The notes beneath the pieces are model-generated. The model saw only the letters and a list, made by a program, of their open reading frames with translations. It made no database searches and was not told the DNA's origin. DNA of 64,000 bases from Cupriavidus sp. YR651 (GTDB lineage: Bacteria > Pseudomonadota > Gammaproteobacteria > Burkholderiales > Burkholderiaceae): the NCBI RefSeq assembly GCF_900101625.1, contig NZ_FMYZ01000004.1:371571-435570 (forward strand), written 5' to 3'. A program made the position numbers and the translations under genes. Shown here piece after piece: positions 26,640-35,266 of this stretch; the first letter of the stretch is position 1; every line of letters begins with the position of its first letter.

Positions 26640-27078
26640 AAGGAAGCCGGTTGATCCATCGTTAATCTCCCGCAGCGTCAACGCCACGGCCGTATGAAGC
26701 CTCGTGACATACAGTCCTTACACATTCTTACAGCAAGTCAAGGGCAACTTGTCTAGCCTTGAAACCACTCCGGATCGCAGTGCAACATGATGCGCGCCGG
26801 GGTTTCAATGGCGTTCGCGCCTCGCTGTATCCGTCCGCGTGCCTTTGCCTCGGCAAGGCGCGCTGGCAACTCAAAGGACCGGTTTACCCGGCCCACACAA
26901 GCCTGTCCTGGCGCGCCTGAACGGCCTGGGACAACGGCTCATAAGAAATAGCTTGGGGGACGATGACTCTGCGCGTCTGTGCGGGCCTGCGCTCGCGCAG
27001 CGGGGAGAGCCTTTGTCTTCGCAACCGCGTTTCGCCGTGGCGATTGTGACCGACACACCTTGATGGCGGGAGGATGTC
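26640..27078. other. intergenic, probable promoter region of the GT2 cluster
   Basis: About 440 bases before the HlyD-type gene. It has a locally AT-richer part near 26700-26770 with a direct repeat CTTACA at 26717 and 26727, which could be a regulator site. No convincing coding frame was found. Confidence 0.4.
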
Positions 27079-28395
27079 ATGAACAACAAGCTCGACAACA
27101 AGCCCTCGTTACCTGGGCCGACGCATCGGCCCAGGCAGGACGAGCCTCTGGTGCGGCAACGCCGTGAACTCAGCCTGCGCCCGCTGTGGCAGCTTGCCCC
27201 GCGTCTGGTCAGTTACGGCATGGTGGCCTTCGTCATCTGGGTCATCCTGTCCGTGATGTTCCCGCCCGTGTTCACGCGGTCGTCCGAACGTGCCGTCGTC
27301 AACAGTCCTGTCAACCTCGTCACCACGCCGGTCGAGGGCATCGTCATGAAGCAGGTGGTGGCTGTGGGCGCCGCGTTCAAGACGGGCCAGCCGCTGATGG
27401 CGCTACAGAACCCCAACATCGATCGTGCGCTGCTGATGGAGCTGACGGGCAAGCAGCTCGACAACCAGAAGCGCTACGAGGCCGCCAAGGCCAAGCTGGA
27501 AGGCAGCCAGGCGCGGCTGGCGTCCACCAATGAAGATATCAGGCGCTACCAGGCCGCCGCACAGCGCGAGCATGCCGTCAAGGTCAAGGGCATCGAGGCG
27601 CGACTCGCCGTGGCCAGGCAGCAGATCGACCAGCAGGAAGACGTGGTCAACCGCAACCAGGCGATGCAATGGGCCGGCGCGGTCAGCGAGGCCTATACGG
27701 AAGCCTCGCGCAACCAGCTGACAGTGCTGTCAGGTGCGCGCGATGCCATCCAGGCGGAACTCGACGGCGCCCGCGGCAGCAGCGAGGCGGCACGCAGCAA
27801 GGTGTACATGTCCAGCACCGACGGTGCGGTCGGCGCTCTCACGCAGCGGCAGGAAGAGCTGCGCGCGGAGATCGTCCAGCTGCAGGCCGAACTGACTCAG
27901 CTGGAAGGATACGGCCGCGAGGTGGACAAGATGGTGGCGACCGAGCAGGAACGTCTCGACCGCGTCTCGAACCTCGACATCAAGGCATACAGCGGCGGCA
28001 TCGTCGAAGACGTGCTGGCCCCGCCGGGCACGCGCGTGGCCGCCGGCGCCACCCTGATGCGCACCACCAACTGCAGCCAGCCGCGTGTGGTGGCGGTATT
28101 CCCGCGCAGCCTGAGCAAGGACCTGTTACCGGGCGCGAAGGTAAAGGTGAACGTCGATGGCGTGCCGGCACCGGTGGCCGGCGCAGTGGCCGAGATCCTG
28201 CCGCGAGCGCCCGACGGCGACCAGGCGCGCTACTTCGTGCCCTTTCCTCCCATCGAGAAGAACGAGATCTACCTGATCGCCAGGCTCGACAAGCCGCTGC
28301 CCGACCTGCCCGGCGCGGGCAAGACCGACCGGTGCGCCCTCGGCCACTGGGCCACGGTCAGCCTGGATCGCCCCTGGTACCGCGGACTGATCTGA
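27079..28395 (+). CDS. HlyD/Alg44-like periplasmic adaptor
   Basis: Membrane-fusion protein of 438 residues. One membrane anchor (about 47-66, YGMVAFVIWVILSVMF) follows a basic cytoplasmic N-terminus. A biotinyl-lipoyl half-motif (VVNSPVNLVTTPVEGIVMKQVV) precedes a long coiled-coil (about 120-300), and a second half (IKAYSGGIVEDVLAPPGTRV) plus a beta-barrel follow. In alginate and related systems such an adaptor joins the inner-membrane synthase to the outer membrane. It is the first gene of a four-gene cluster, with GGGAGG just before the ATG. No PilZ domain is present here; the PilZ-like segment is on the synthase. Confidence 0.87.
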   Translation: MNNKLDNKPSLPGPTHRPRQDEPLVRQRRELSLRPLWQLAPRLVSYGMVAFVIWVILSVMFPPVFTRSSERAVVNSPVNLVTTPVEGIVMKQVVAVGAAFKTGQPLMALQNPNIDRALLMELTGKQLDNQKRYEAAKAKLEGSQARLASTNEDIRRYQAAAQREHAVKVKGIEARLAVARQQIDQQEDVVNRNQAMQWAGAVSEAYTEASRNQLTVLSGARDAIQAELDGARGSSEAARSKVYMSSTDGAVGALTQRQEELRAEIVQLQAELTQLEGYGREVDKMVATEQERLDRVSNLDIKAYSGGIVEDVLAPPGTRVAAGATLMRTTNCSQPRVVAVFPRSLSKDLLPGAKVKVNVDGVPAPVAGAVAEILPRAPDGDQARYFVPFPPIEKNEIYLIARLDKPLPDLPGAGKTDRCALGHWATVSLDRPWYRGLI

Positions 28396-28443
28396 CCGCG
28401 CGGACTCACCAGGCATGTCAACGCCCGCAGGAAGGAGACCACC

Positions 28444-29805
28444 GTGCAGCGTTTTCCGACAACACGTAAGGTGAATCCGCGGCGCGCACGCCTCGCGCGC
28501 CGCGTGTGGCTGGCCATCGGCGCCCTGTGCGCGCCCTATGCCATGGCCACTGCGCCGGCCGCGCCCGCGGCGGGCACGCCGGCGCGCGAGCAGGAGGTGC
28601 GTGAACAAGTGCGCCAGACCGGCTGCCAGGCCTTGTCGGGCCGCGTGGGCGCCATGCCGGGCAAGGGCCCGGTCATGCTTGGCAGCTACGAAGCCGCGCC
28701 CGGAGGCGAACCATTGCCGCCACCGCTCCAGCAATCCGCCTTTGTCTATGACAACGCGCTGGCCGGCATCGCCCTGATCGCATGCGGCCAGCCGGAGGCC
28801 GCGCGGCGCATCGCCGATGGCATGGTGGCGGCCACCACGCGCGACCGGCACTACCACGACGGTCGCGTGCGCAATGCCTATCGCGCGGGGCCGGTGCCCG
28901 AAGGCCCGGTGCCGCTGCCCGGCTGGTGGGATGCCCCCAGCAAACGCTGGTTCGAGGACAACTACCAGGTGGGCACCGCCACGGGCAACGTCGCCTGGGC
29001 CGCGCTGATGCTGCTGGCCGTCTATGAGTCCACGCGCGACCGTCGTTACCTGGATACGGCCGCCACGATGATGGGCTGGGTCGACAAGGCGACCTACGGC
29101 AGCGAGAGCCCTGGCGCCTTCATCGGCGGATACTTCGGCGAGGAGCCTTCGCCGCGCCGGCAGGGCTGGAAGTCCACCGAGCACAATGTCGATGCCTATG
29201 CCGCGTTCCGCTGGCTGGCCCGGTACAGCAGCGATCCGCGCTGGCGAACCGGGGCCGACCGTGCGCGGCGCTTTGTCGAGGCCATGTGGCAGCCCGGCGA
29301 AGGGCGCTTCGCCATCGGTACGCGCGACGATGGCCGCACGCTCAACGGCGCGCCGTCGGCGCTCGATGCATCGCTCTGGCCGCTGATTGCCATCCCCGAT
29401 GCCGCCGGTGGCTGGTCGCGCGCGCTGGACTGGACGCGCGCCCGCCACATGGTGGGCGGCGGCTACGGCTTCAACGCCAATCCCGATGGCGTGTGGACGG
29501 AAGGCACCGGCCAGGCCGCGCTGGTGCTGCGCGCCACGGGCCGCGAAGACCAGACCCGCGACCTGTGGCCGCTGCTGCTGTCCCAGCGCGCACCATCCGG
29601 CATGCTCTACGCCACGCCCGAGCGGCGCATCCGCACCGGCCTGTCGATCGGCCCGGATTCCACGACGGAAGACTTCTACTACTACCACTTGCCCCACCTG
29701 GGGGCCACCGCGTGGGCCGTGCTTGCGGCGGCGGGGTGGAATCCGTTCCAGCCCGGCGGCGCCACCGGCGCCGCCGGCAAACGTGCCGACATAGCGAAGG
29801 AGTAA
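28444..29805 (+). CDS. exported alpha/alpha-toroid protein, putative glycan-active enzyme
   Basis: Predicted 453-residue exported protein starting at a GTG with AAGGAGA 6 bases upstream. A signal peptide covers about residues 1-36. The remainder shows repeated helical hairpins with aromatic and acidic residues (FVYDNALAGIALI, WFEDNYQVGTATGNVAWAALML, STEHNVDAYAAFRWL, VWTEGTGQAALVLRA, TTEDFYYYHLPHLGATAW), typical of alpha/alpha-barrel glycosidases or lyases. I do not recognise the exact family. Its place between the adaptor and the synthase suggests that it trims or modifies the polymer in the periplasm, as BcsZ or AlgL do elsewhere. That function is inferred. Confidence 0.7.
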   Translation: MQRFPTTRKVNPRRARLARRVWLAIGALCAPYAMATAPAAPAAGTPAREQEVREQVRQTGCQALSGRVGAMPGKGPVMLGSYEAAPGGEPLPPPLQQSAFVYDNALAGIALIACGQPEAARRIADGMVAATTRDRHYHDGRVRNAYRAGPVPEGPVPLPGWWDAPSKRWFEDNYQVGTATGNVAWAALMLLAVYESTRDRRYLDTAATMMGWVDKATYGSESPGAFIGGYFGEEPSPRRQGWKSTEHNVDAYAAFRWLARYSSDPRWRTGADRARRFVEAMWQPGEGRFAIGTRDDGRTLNGAPSALDASLWPLIAIPDAAGGWSRALDWTRARHMVGGGYGFNANPDGVWTEGTGQAALVLRATGREDQTRDLWPLLLSQRAPSGMLYATPERRIRTGLSIGPDSTTEDFYYYHLPHLGATAWAVLAAAGWNPFQPGGATGAAGKRADIAKE

Positions 29806-29807
29806 GG

Positions 29808-31790
29808 ATGTTCGCCTACTTTCTGGAGAACCGCATGCTGGTGGAGATCAACGCCGGCGCGTTCCTGATTGCCGTGCTCTGCCTGCGTGCCGACCGCCAC
29901 CGCGCGGCGGACCGGTGGCTCTTCGGCGCTGCGGCGGCCGTGCTGCTGATGATCTACTACGTCTGGCGCTTCACGCAGACGCTGCCGGAATGGCGCATGG
30001 ACTTTCCGAGCATCTGGGCCTATGGGTTCTTCGGCTTCGAGAGCATCACCATCGCCTACACGCTGATCTCGATCGTCACGCTGACGCGCAGTTCGGACCA
30101 CAGCATCGCGGCCGATGCCGGCGAGGCGAGGCTGCGTCGCAACCGGGCTGCCCCGTCGGTGGACATCTTCATCGCCACTTACAACGAAGGGCTGGAGGTG
30201 CTGGAGAAGACGATCGTTTCCGCGCTGGCCATCGACTATCCGGACTTCCGCGTGTGGGTGCTGGATGACACGCGGCGCGGCTGGCTCAAGGAATTCTGCG
30301 ACCGCGTCGGCGCCCACTACGTGACGCGACCCGATAACGCCCACGCCAAGGCAGGCAACCTGAATAACGGGCTGCAGCACAGCGCCGACGAACGGTTGGG
30401 TGGCGGCGCGCCCTACATCATGGTGCTGGACGCCGATTTCGCGCCCAACCGGAATATCCTGCTGCGCACTATCGGCCTGTTCGACGACGCCAGCGTAGGC
30501 GTGGTGCAGACGCCGCAGTTCTACTACAACGCCGATCCCATTCAGTACAACCTGCGGTCGTCGGAATGCTGGGTGGACGAGCAGCGCGCCTTCTTCGACA
30601 TCATGCAGCCGGCCAAGGATGCGTGGGGTACGGCGTTCTGCATCGGCACCTCGTTTGTGGTGCGGCGGGATGCGCTGGCGCGGATTGGCGGCTTTCCCAC
30701 CGGGACGGTGACCGAGGACATCCACCTGACCTATCGCCTGATGCCGCACGGCTACGTCACGCGCTGGCTGAACGAGCGGCTGAGTGTGGGCTTGTCCGCC
30801 GAGGGCCTGCCCGAGTACATCAGCCAGCGCAGCCGCTGGGGGCTGGGCACCATCCAGGTGGCGCTGACCGCCGACGGGCCGCTGCGCGGGCGCGGCTACA
30901 CCGTCCGGCAGCGGCTGCACTACATCCACGGCCTGCTGCACTGGATCAGCCGCCCGTTCACGCTGATGCTGCTGGCGGGGCCGCTGCTGTATTGGTATTT
31001 CAATGTGCCCACGCTGTATGGGGATCCGATGCAGTTCCTGGCCTATGGCGTGCCGGCGTTGCTGCTCTACTGGGCCTACAGCATCTGGGTAACCGGGTCC
31101 CGTGCGATGCCGATTTTCACCGAGGTCACGCAGATCGTGGCGGCGATGGCGGTCTCGGCGAGCCTGGTGAGCGCCGTGTTCAAGCCGTTCGGACGTCCGT
31201 TCAAGGTCACCAACAAGGGGCTCGACCGATCACGGCTGGTGGTCCACGGCAAGTTCGCCGCGCTGTATGGCGCGCTGTTCCTGCTCGCGGCCATGGGCCT
31301 TGCGCGCGCGGTGGCCGCCGATGGCTCGGCACCCGGCATCGGGTTCAATATCGGCTGGACGCTGGTGTCGATGGTGCTCTACCTGGCCTCCATGCTGGTG
31401 TGCTTCGAACTCCCGCGTCCACGCAAGGAGGAGCGCTTTCCATTCGAGGAGCGGGCGCTGCTGCGCGTGCATGGCGCCGACGGCACGTTGCGCGAGTTTT
31501 CCGGCGTGACCAGCGACCTGTCGTGCAATGGCGCCGCGCTGCGCTGCGATGCGGCGTCGTCGGCCGAAGTGGGCGCGCGAGGCGCCTTCTGGATGGCGCC
31601 GCTCGGCTGGGTGCCGTGCCAGGTCGCACGCACACACCAGAACCTCGTGGGCGTGGCGCTGCTGCCCGACATGGCGGTGCGGCATCGCCTGATCCGGCTC
31701 CTGTTCAGCGAGCCGCCACACAACATCGCAGACCGCGGCAAGCCGAGCGAGGCCCTCGTCCAGCTGCTCCGACGTGCATTCTCCGGCTGA
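29808..31790 (+). CDS. BcsA-like GT2 polysaccharide synthase with PilZ-like C-terminus
   Basis: Processive inner-membrane glycosyltransferase of 660 residues. Membrane helices (about 12-55, 68-94) precede a GT2 domain with Asp153/Asp154, DAD at 208-210, the catalytic TED at 302-304 and QRSRW at 340-344. More helices (about 378-530) and the BcsA-like FKVTNKG (465-471) follow. The tail has RKEER (539-543) and DLSCNG (570-575), matching the RxxxR and DxSxxG motifs of PilZ, so c-di-GMP control is likely. It starts 2 bases after the upstream stop. Cellulose synthases carry BcsB next door, but here there is none, so the polymer may differ. Confidence 0.9.
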   Translation: MFAYFLENRMLVEINAGAFLIAVLCLRADRHRAADRWLFGAAAAVLLMIYYVWRFTQTLPEWRMDFPSIWAYGFFGFESITIAYTLISIVTLTRSSDHSIAADAGEARLRRNRAAPSVDIFIATYNEGLEVLEKTIVSALAIDYPDFRVWVLDDTRRGWLKEFCDRVGAHYVTRPDNAHAKAGNLNNGLQHSADERLGGGAPYIMVLDADFAPNRNILLRTIGLFDDASVGVVQTPQFYYNADPIQYNLRSSECWVDEQRAFFDIMQPAKDAWGTAFCIGTSFVVRRDALARIGGFPTGTVTEDIHLTYRLMPHGYVTRWLNERLSVGLSAEGLPEYISQRSRWGLGTIQVALTADGPLRGRGYTVRQRLHYIHGLLHWISRPFTLMLLAGPLLYWYFNVPTLYGDPMQFLAYGVPALLLYWAYSIWVTGSRAMPIFTEVTQIVAAMAVSASLVSAVFKPFGRPFKVTNKGLDRSRLVVHGKFAALYGALFLLAAMGLARAVAADGSAPGIGFNIGWTLVSMVLYLASMLVCFELPRPRKEERFPFEERALLRVHGADGTLREFSGVTSDLSCNGAALRCDAASSAEVGARGAFWMAPLGWVPCQVARTHQNLVGVALLPDMAVRHRLIRLLFSEPPHNIADRGKPSEALVQLLRRAFSG

Positions 31791-31792
31791 AC

Positions 31793-33358
31793 ATGAATAC
31801 GATGAAGACAACACCTACGCACCCCCTCGTTCCCTTGTTGCGCGGCACGGCGGCGACGCTGCCGCTGCTGCTGGCGGCATGCACGCTGGAGCCGACCTAT
31901 CAGCGCCCCGAGGCCCCCGTGGCGCAGGCATGGCCCACCGGGCCCGCCTATGTCGGCAGCGCCACGGCCCAGCCACCAGCACAGACCGCCGCCGCGAACC
32001 TCGGCTGGGAGGATTTCTTCACCGATCCGCGCCTGCGCCGGCTGATCGAACTGGCATTGGCCAACAACCGCGATCTGCGCATCGCCACGCTTTCCATCGA
32101 CCAGGCCCGCGCGCAATATCGCATCCAGCGCGCCGCACAGTTTCCGGCCATCGACGCCAACGCCGGGATGGTCAGCTCGCGCGTGCCGAGTGGCCTGCGT
32201 GCGCCGGGTCAGCCGTCGGTCATCAACGCGTTCTCGGCCGGGGTTGGCTTCAACGCGTTTGAAATCGACGTCTTTGGCCGCGTGCGCAGCCTGAAGCACG
32301 AGGCCCTGGAGCAGTACCTTGCGATCGAAGAGGTGCGCCGCAGCGCGCAAATCAGCCTGGTGTCCGAGGTGGCCACCGCCTACCTGACGCTGCAGGCCGA
32401 CCAGACGCTGCTGAAGATCTCGCAGGACACGCTCAACGTGCAGCAGTCGGCCGTGGAAATGATCACCCGCAGCAAGCGGGCCGGCGGCATGGCGCAGATC
32501 GACATGCATCGCGCCCAGACGCAGCTGGAGACCGCGCGCGTGGGCGTGGAGCAGTACACCCGCCAGGTGGCGCAGGACGAGAACGCCCTGGCCTTGCTGA
32601 TCGGCGGCCCGCTGCCCGGCGACCTGCCGGCCCCGCAGCCGTTCGAGAACACTTCGTTCGTGGCGGAGCTGCCGGCTGGCCTGCCGTCCTCGCTGCTGGA
32701 GCAGCGGCCCGACATCATGGCTGCCGAGCACCGTCTGAAAGCAGCCAATGCGAATATCGGCGCGGCGCGGGCGGCGTTCTTCCCGTCCATCTCGCTGACC
32801 GGGGCCGTGGGGGTGGCCAGCACCACGCTGGCTGGGCTGTTCACCGGCGGCATGGCGTGGGCATTCGCCCCGCAGATCACGCTGCCAATTTTCAACGCCG
32901 GCGCCAACCAGGCCAGGCTCGATGCGTCGGAGGTGCAGAAGGACATCAACGTGGCGGCCTACGAGAAGACCATCCAGGGTGCTTTTCGCGAAGTGGCCGA
33001 TGGCCTTGCGGCGCGCGGCACGTACGACCGCCAGGCCGCCGCGCAGGAGTCGCTGGAGAAGGAGATCACCGAGACCCGGCGGTTGTCGGAGATGCGCTTC
33101 AAGAACGGGGTGGACGACTACTTTGCCGTGTTCGACGCCCAGCGCCAGCTCTATTCCGCGCAGCAGTCGCTGGCGACGATCCGGCTGGCGCGCCTGACCA
33201 GCCGAGTGGGCCTGTACAAGGCGCTCGGCGGCGGATGGTCGCGCAACACGGTGGCAGCCAGCCCTGCGCCGCAAGCGGCATCGGCGCCGGCCGCCAAACC
33301 GGCTGCCGCTGCGGCGTCGTCATCGACACCAGCCCCATACGCCGATCGCCGGATGTAG
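31793..33358 (+). CDS. NodT/TolC-family outer-membrane efflux lipoprotein
   Basis: Outer-membrane factor of 521 residues with a lipobox at about residue 29 (LLLAAC) and the two OEP repeats. The core shows ALANNRDLRIATLSIDQARAQY, DVFGRVRS and the second-half LLEQRPDIMAAEHRLKAANANIGAARAAFFPSISLTG segment typical of the NodT/OprM group. The C-terminus is an Ala/Pro-rich tail. It begins 2 bases after the GT2 stop, so it is translationally linked. An RND-type outer-membrane channel replacing the usual polysaccharide porin is what makes this cluster unusual. Confidence 0.9.
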   Translation: MNTMKTTPTHPLVPLLRGTAATLPLLLAACTLEPTYQRPEAPVAQAWPTGPAYVGSATAQPPAQTAAANLGWEDFFTDPRLRRLIELALANNRDLRIATLSIDQARAQYRIQRAAQFPAIDANAGMVSSRVPSGLRAPGQPSVINAFSAGVGFNAFEIDVFGRVRSLKHEALEQYLAIEEVRRSAQISLVSEVATAYLTLQADQTLLKISQDTLNVQQSAVEMITRSKRAGGMAQIDMHRAQTQLETARVGVEQYTRQVAQDENALALLIGGPLPGDLPAPQPFENTSFVAELPAGLPSSLLEQRPDIMAAEHRLKAANANIGAARAAFFPSISLTGAVGVASTTLAGLFTGGMAWAFAPQITLPIFNAGANQARLDASEVQKDINVAAYEKTIQGAFREVADGLAARGTYDRQAAAQESLEKEITETRRLSEMRFKNGVDDYFAVFDAQRQLYSAQQSLATIRLARLTSRVGLYKALGGGWSRNTVAASPAPQAASAPAAKPAAAAASSSTPAPYADRRM

Positions 33359-33382
33359 GCAAGCAGTCACAAAACGGACATG

Positions 33383-33405
33383 GCCACGCGCGGCATACGC
33401 GTGGC
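33383..33405 (+). terminator. hairpin terminator after the GT2 cluster
   Basis: Perfect 8-base stem GCCACGCG/CGCGTGGC around a 7-base loop, 24 bases after the outer-membrane factor stop and followed within 10 bases by CTTTT. It probably ends the four-gene transcript. Confidence 0.5.
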
Positions 33406-33477
33406 GCTCAAGCTTTTGCTGCGCCGCACCGTTAGCCGGGCGGTGTTTGTCCGCTGTCCAACTGTTTGCCTCTCCTT

Positions 33478-35019
33478 ATGCCCAAGACCCTGACTATCCG
33501 GACGCGCCTGATCTTGACGGTGTCCGTGCTGTTCCTGCTTGCGCTGGGCGTCGGCATTGCCGGCCTGCTTGGCCTGCGCGCTGCCACCCAGGCGCACGAA
33601 TCCACCTATTCCAATCAACTGGCGTCCGCGCTGGCGCTGGCCGAGGCGGACCTCAGCATGACCCGCGCCCGCACCGCGCTGGACCGGGCGATGCTCTATC
33701 CGGATACCCCGGAGTTTCCCAAGCTGCTGACGCGGACCGAGGAACTGATGAAGCGGTCCGACGACGCGTGGAAGCGCTACCTGACGCTGCCGCGCGACGC
33801 GGAGGAAGAGGCGCTGGCGCGCGAGGTCGGCATCAAGCGCGAGGCCGCGTCACGCGATGGCCTGGGCGCCATCATCGTGGCGTTGCGCGCGGGAGACCGC
33901 GCACTGGCGGACAAGATCATGGACGGCAAGGTCTCCGCGCTGTTCCGCGATGCCAACGATACGGGCGCGAAGCTCGGCAAGTTCCAGGCCAAGCTTGCCG
34001 GCGACAACTTCGAGGCGTCGCAGGGCGCGTATCAAAGCTTCCGCAACGGCATGATCGTGGCCATCGTCGTGGCCCTGGCGATTGCGCTTGGCTGCGCGGT
34101 GTCCCTGCTGCGCGCCATCATCGTCCCGCTGGAGGACGCGTTGTCCCAGTTCGACCGCATTGCCGCCGGCGACCTGACGCATGTGGCGCGCGTGACGCGC
34201 CGTGACGAGATGGGCCGCCTGCTGGATGGCCTGGCCACGATGCGGCAAAGCCTGGCCGAGACGGTCGGCCGGGTACGCCAGGGCTCGGAGGCCATCACGG
34301 CGGCCACGCGCCAGATTGCGGTCGGCAACGCCGACCTGTCAGCGCGTACCGGGTCGCAGGCCGCATCGCTGCAGGAGACGGCGGCCAGCATGGAGCAGAT
34401 GACCTCCACGGTCCGGCAGAATGCCGACAACGCGCGCCAGGCCAGCCAGCTTGCCATCAATGCGGTGGATGTGGCGCAGCAGGGCGGCACCGTGGTCAGC
34501 GAGGTCATGACCACGATGGCCGATATCAGCAGCGCGGCGAAGACGGTGGCCGAAGTCATCGGCGTGATCGACGGCATCGCGTTCCAGACCAATATCCTGG
34601 CACTCAACGCCGCGGTGGAGGCGGCCCGCGCCGGCGAGCAGGGCCGCGGGTTTGCCGTGGTGGCGGGCGAGGTGCGCAGCCTGGCCCAGCGCAGCGCCAA
34701 CGCCGCGCGGGAAATCAAGGCGATGATCGAAACGTCGCTGGGGCACGTGGAGACCGGCAGCGGGCTGGTCAACAACGCCGCCAGCACGATGGAGGACGTG
34801 GTGCGCGCCATTCGTCGCGTGACCGACATCATGGGCGAGATTGCCGCCGCATCCAGCGAGCAAAGCAGCGGCATCGAGCAGGTGAACCGCGCGGTGGCGT
34901 CGATGGACGAGTCCACGCAGCAGAATGCGGCACTGGTGGAAGAGGCCGCGGCTGCCGCGGCATCGCTGGAAGATCAGGCGCGGCAACTGGACCTGGCGAC
35001 GGCCGCGTTCAGCGTCTGA
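33478..35019 (+). CDS. methyl-accepting chemotaxis protein
   Basis: Chemoreceptor of 513 residues. There is one membrane helix at about 8-30, a periplasmic four-helix-bundle sensor (about 31-185), a second helix at about 189-210, a HAMP domain (210-265, [20 protein letters not shown]) and a signalling domain. The highly conserved hairpin tip ([34 protein letters not shown]) is intact. No C-terminal NWETF-like pentapeptide for CheR tethering is seen. The ATG at 33478 lacks a strong ribosome site. The ligand is unknown. Confidence 0.92.
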   Translation: MPKTLTIRTRLILTVSVLFLLALGVGIAGLLGLRAATQAHESTYSNQLASALALAEADLSMTRARTALDRAMLYPDTPEFPKLLTRTEELMKRSDDAWKRYLTLPRDAEEEALAREVGIKREAASRDGLGAIIVALRAGDRALADKIMDGKVSALFRDANDTGAKLGKFQAKLAGDNFEASQGAYQSFRNGMIVAIVVALAIALGCAVSLLRAIIVPLEDALSQFDRIAAGDLTHVARVTRRDEMGRLLDGLATMRQSLAETVGRVRQGSEAITAATRQIAVGNADLSARTGSQAASLQETAASMEQMTSTVRQNADNARQASQLAINAVDVAQQGGTVVSEVMTTMADISSAAKTVAEVIGVIDGIAFQTNILALNAAVEAARAGEQGRGFAVVAGEVRSLAQRSANAAREIKAMIETSLGHVETGSGLVNNAASTMEDVVRAIRRVTDIMGEIAAASSEQSSGIEQVNRAVASMDESTQQNAALVEEAAAAAASLEDQARQLDLATAAFSV

Positions 35020-35062
35020 GCCTCCGGCACGGACATCGGCGGGACAAAGGGCAGGTGCAAGA

Positions 35063-35097
35063 ACAAAGGGCCACGGCGATGAACCGTGGCCCTTTGT
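35063..35097. terminator. strong bidirectional hairpin
   Basis: Perfect 14-base stem (35063-35076 with 35084-35097, arms beginning ACAAAGGGCC) and a 7-base loop CGATGAA. It lies between the convergent chemoreceptor (plus) and MFS small-subunit (minus) genes and should end both transcripts, although neither side has a long U-tract. Confidence 0.7.
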
Positions 35098-35116
35098 CAT
35101 GGTGGCGGCAGCGCGC

Positions 35117-35248
35117 TTACTGGAACAGCTTCAGCGCCTGCGTGATCGTGTTGGACACGCCCCAGACCAGCGGCACCAGCACGTAGAGCCAGAAGACGGC
35201 CAGCAAGCCCTTGTTGGTGGGGTGAGCGTCGAGGTTGTGGTTTTCCAT
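35117..35248 (-). CDS. small subunit of OFA-type MFS transporter, 43 residues
   Basis: Tiny membrane protein encoded 18 bases downstream of the MFS gene. It reads MENHNLDAHPTN at the start, then a single membrane segment of about residues 15-33 with aromatic and small residues (LLAVFWLYVLVPLVWGVSNT), ending in a short amphipathic tail. Short proteins of this form are known partners of oxalate/formate-type MFS carriers. The ATG at 35248 follows GGAGTCTG-like purines. It is easy to miss because of its length. Confidence 0.8.
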   Translation of the reverse strand: MENHNLDAHPTNKGLLAVFWLYVLVPLVWGVSNTITQALKLFQ

Positions 35249-35266
35249 TTGCAGACTCCGTTCCGT

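Noticed and set aside
29286..29807. Upstream extension of the GT2 synthase reading frame
   Set aside because: The extra residues are Arg/Pro-rich and overlap the toroid gene. The ATG at 29808, 2 bases after the upstream stop, begins a membrane protein that matches the family.
27079..33358. Standard bcs cellulose operon or alginate operon
   Set aside because: BcsB, BcsC, BcsZ, AlgK and AlgE equivalents are missing, while an OMF and a HlyD adaptor are present.
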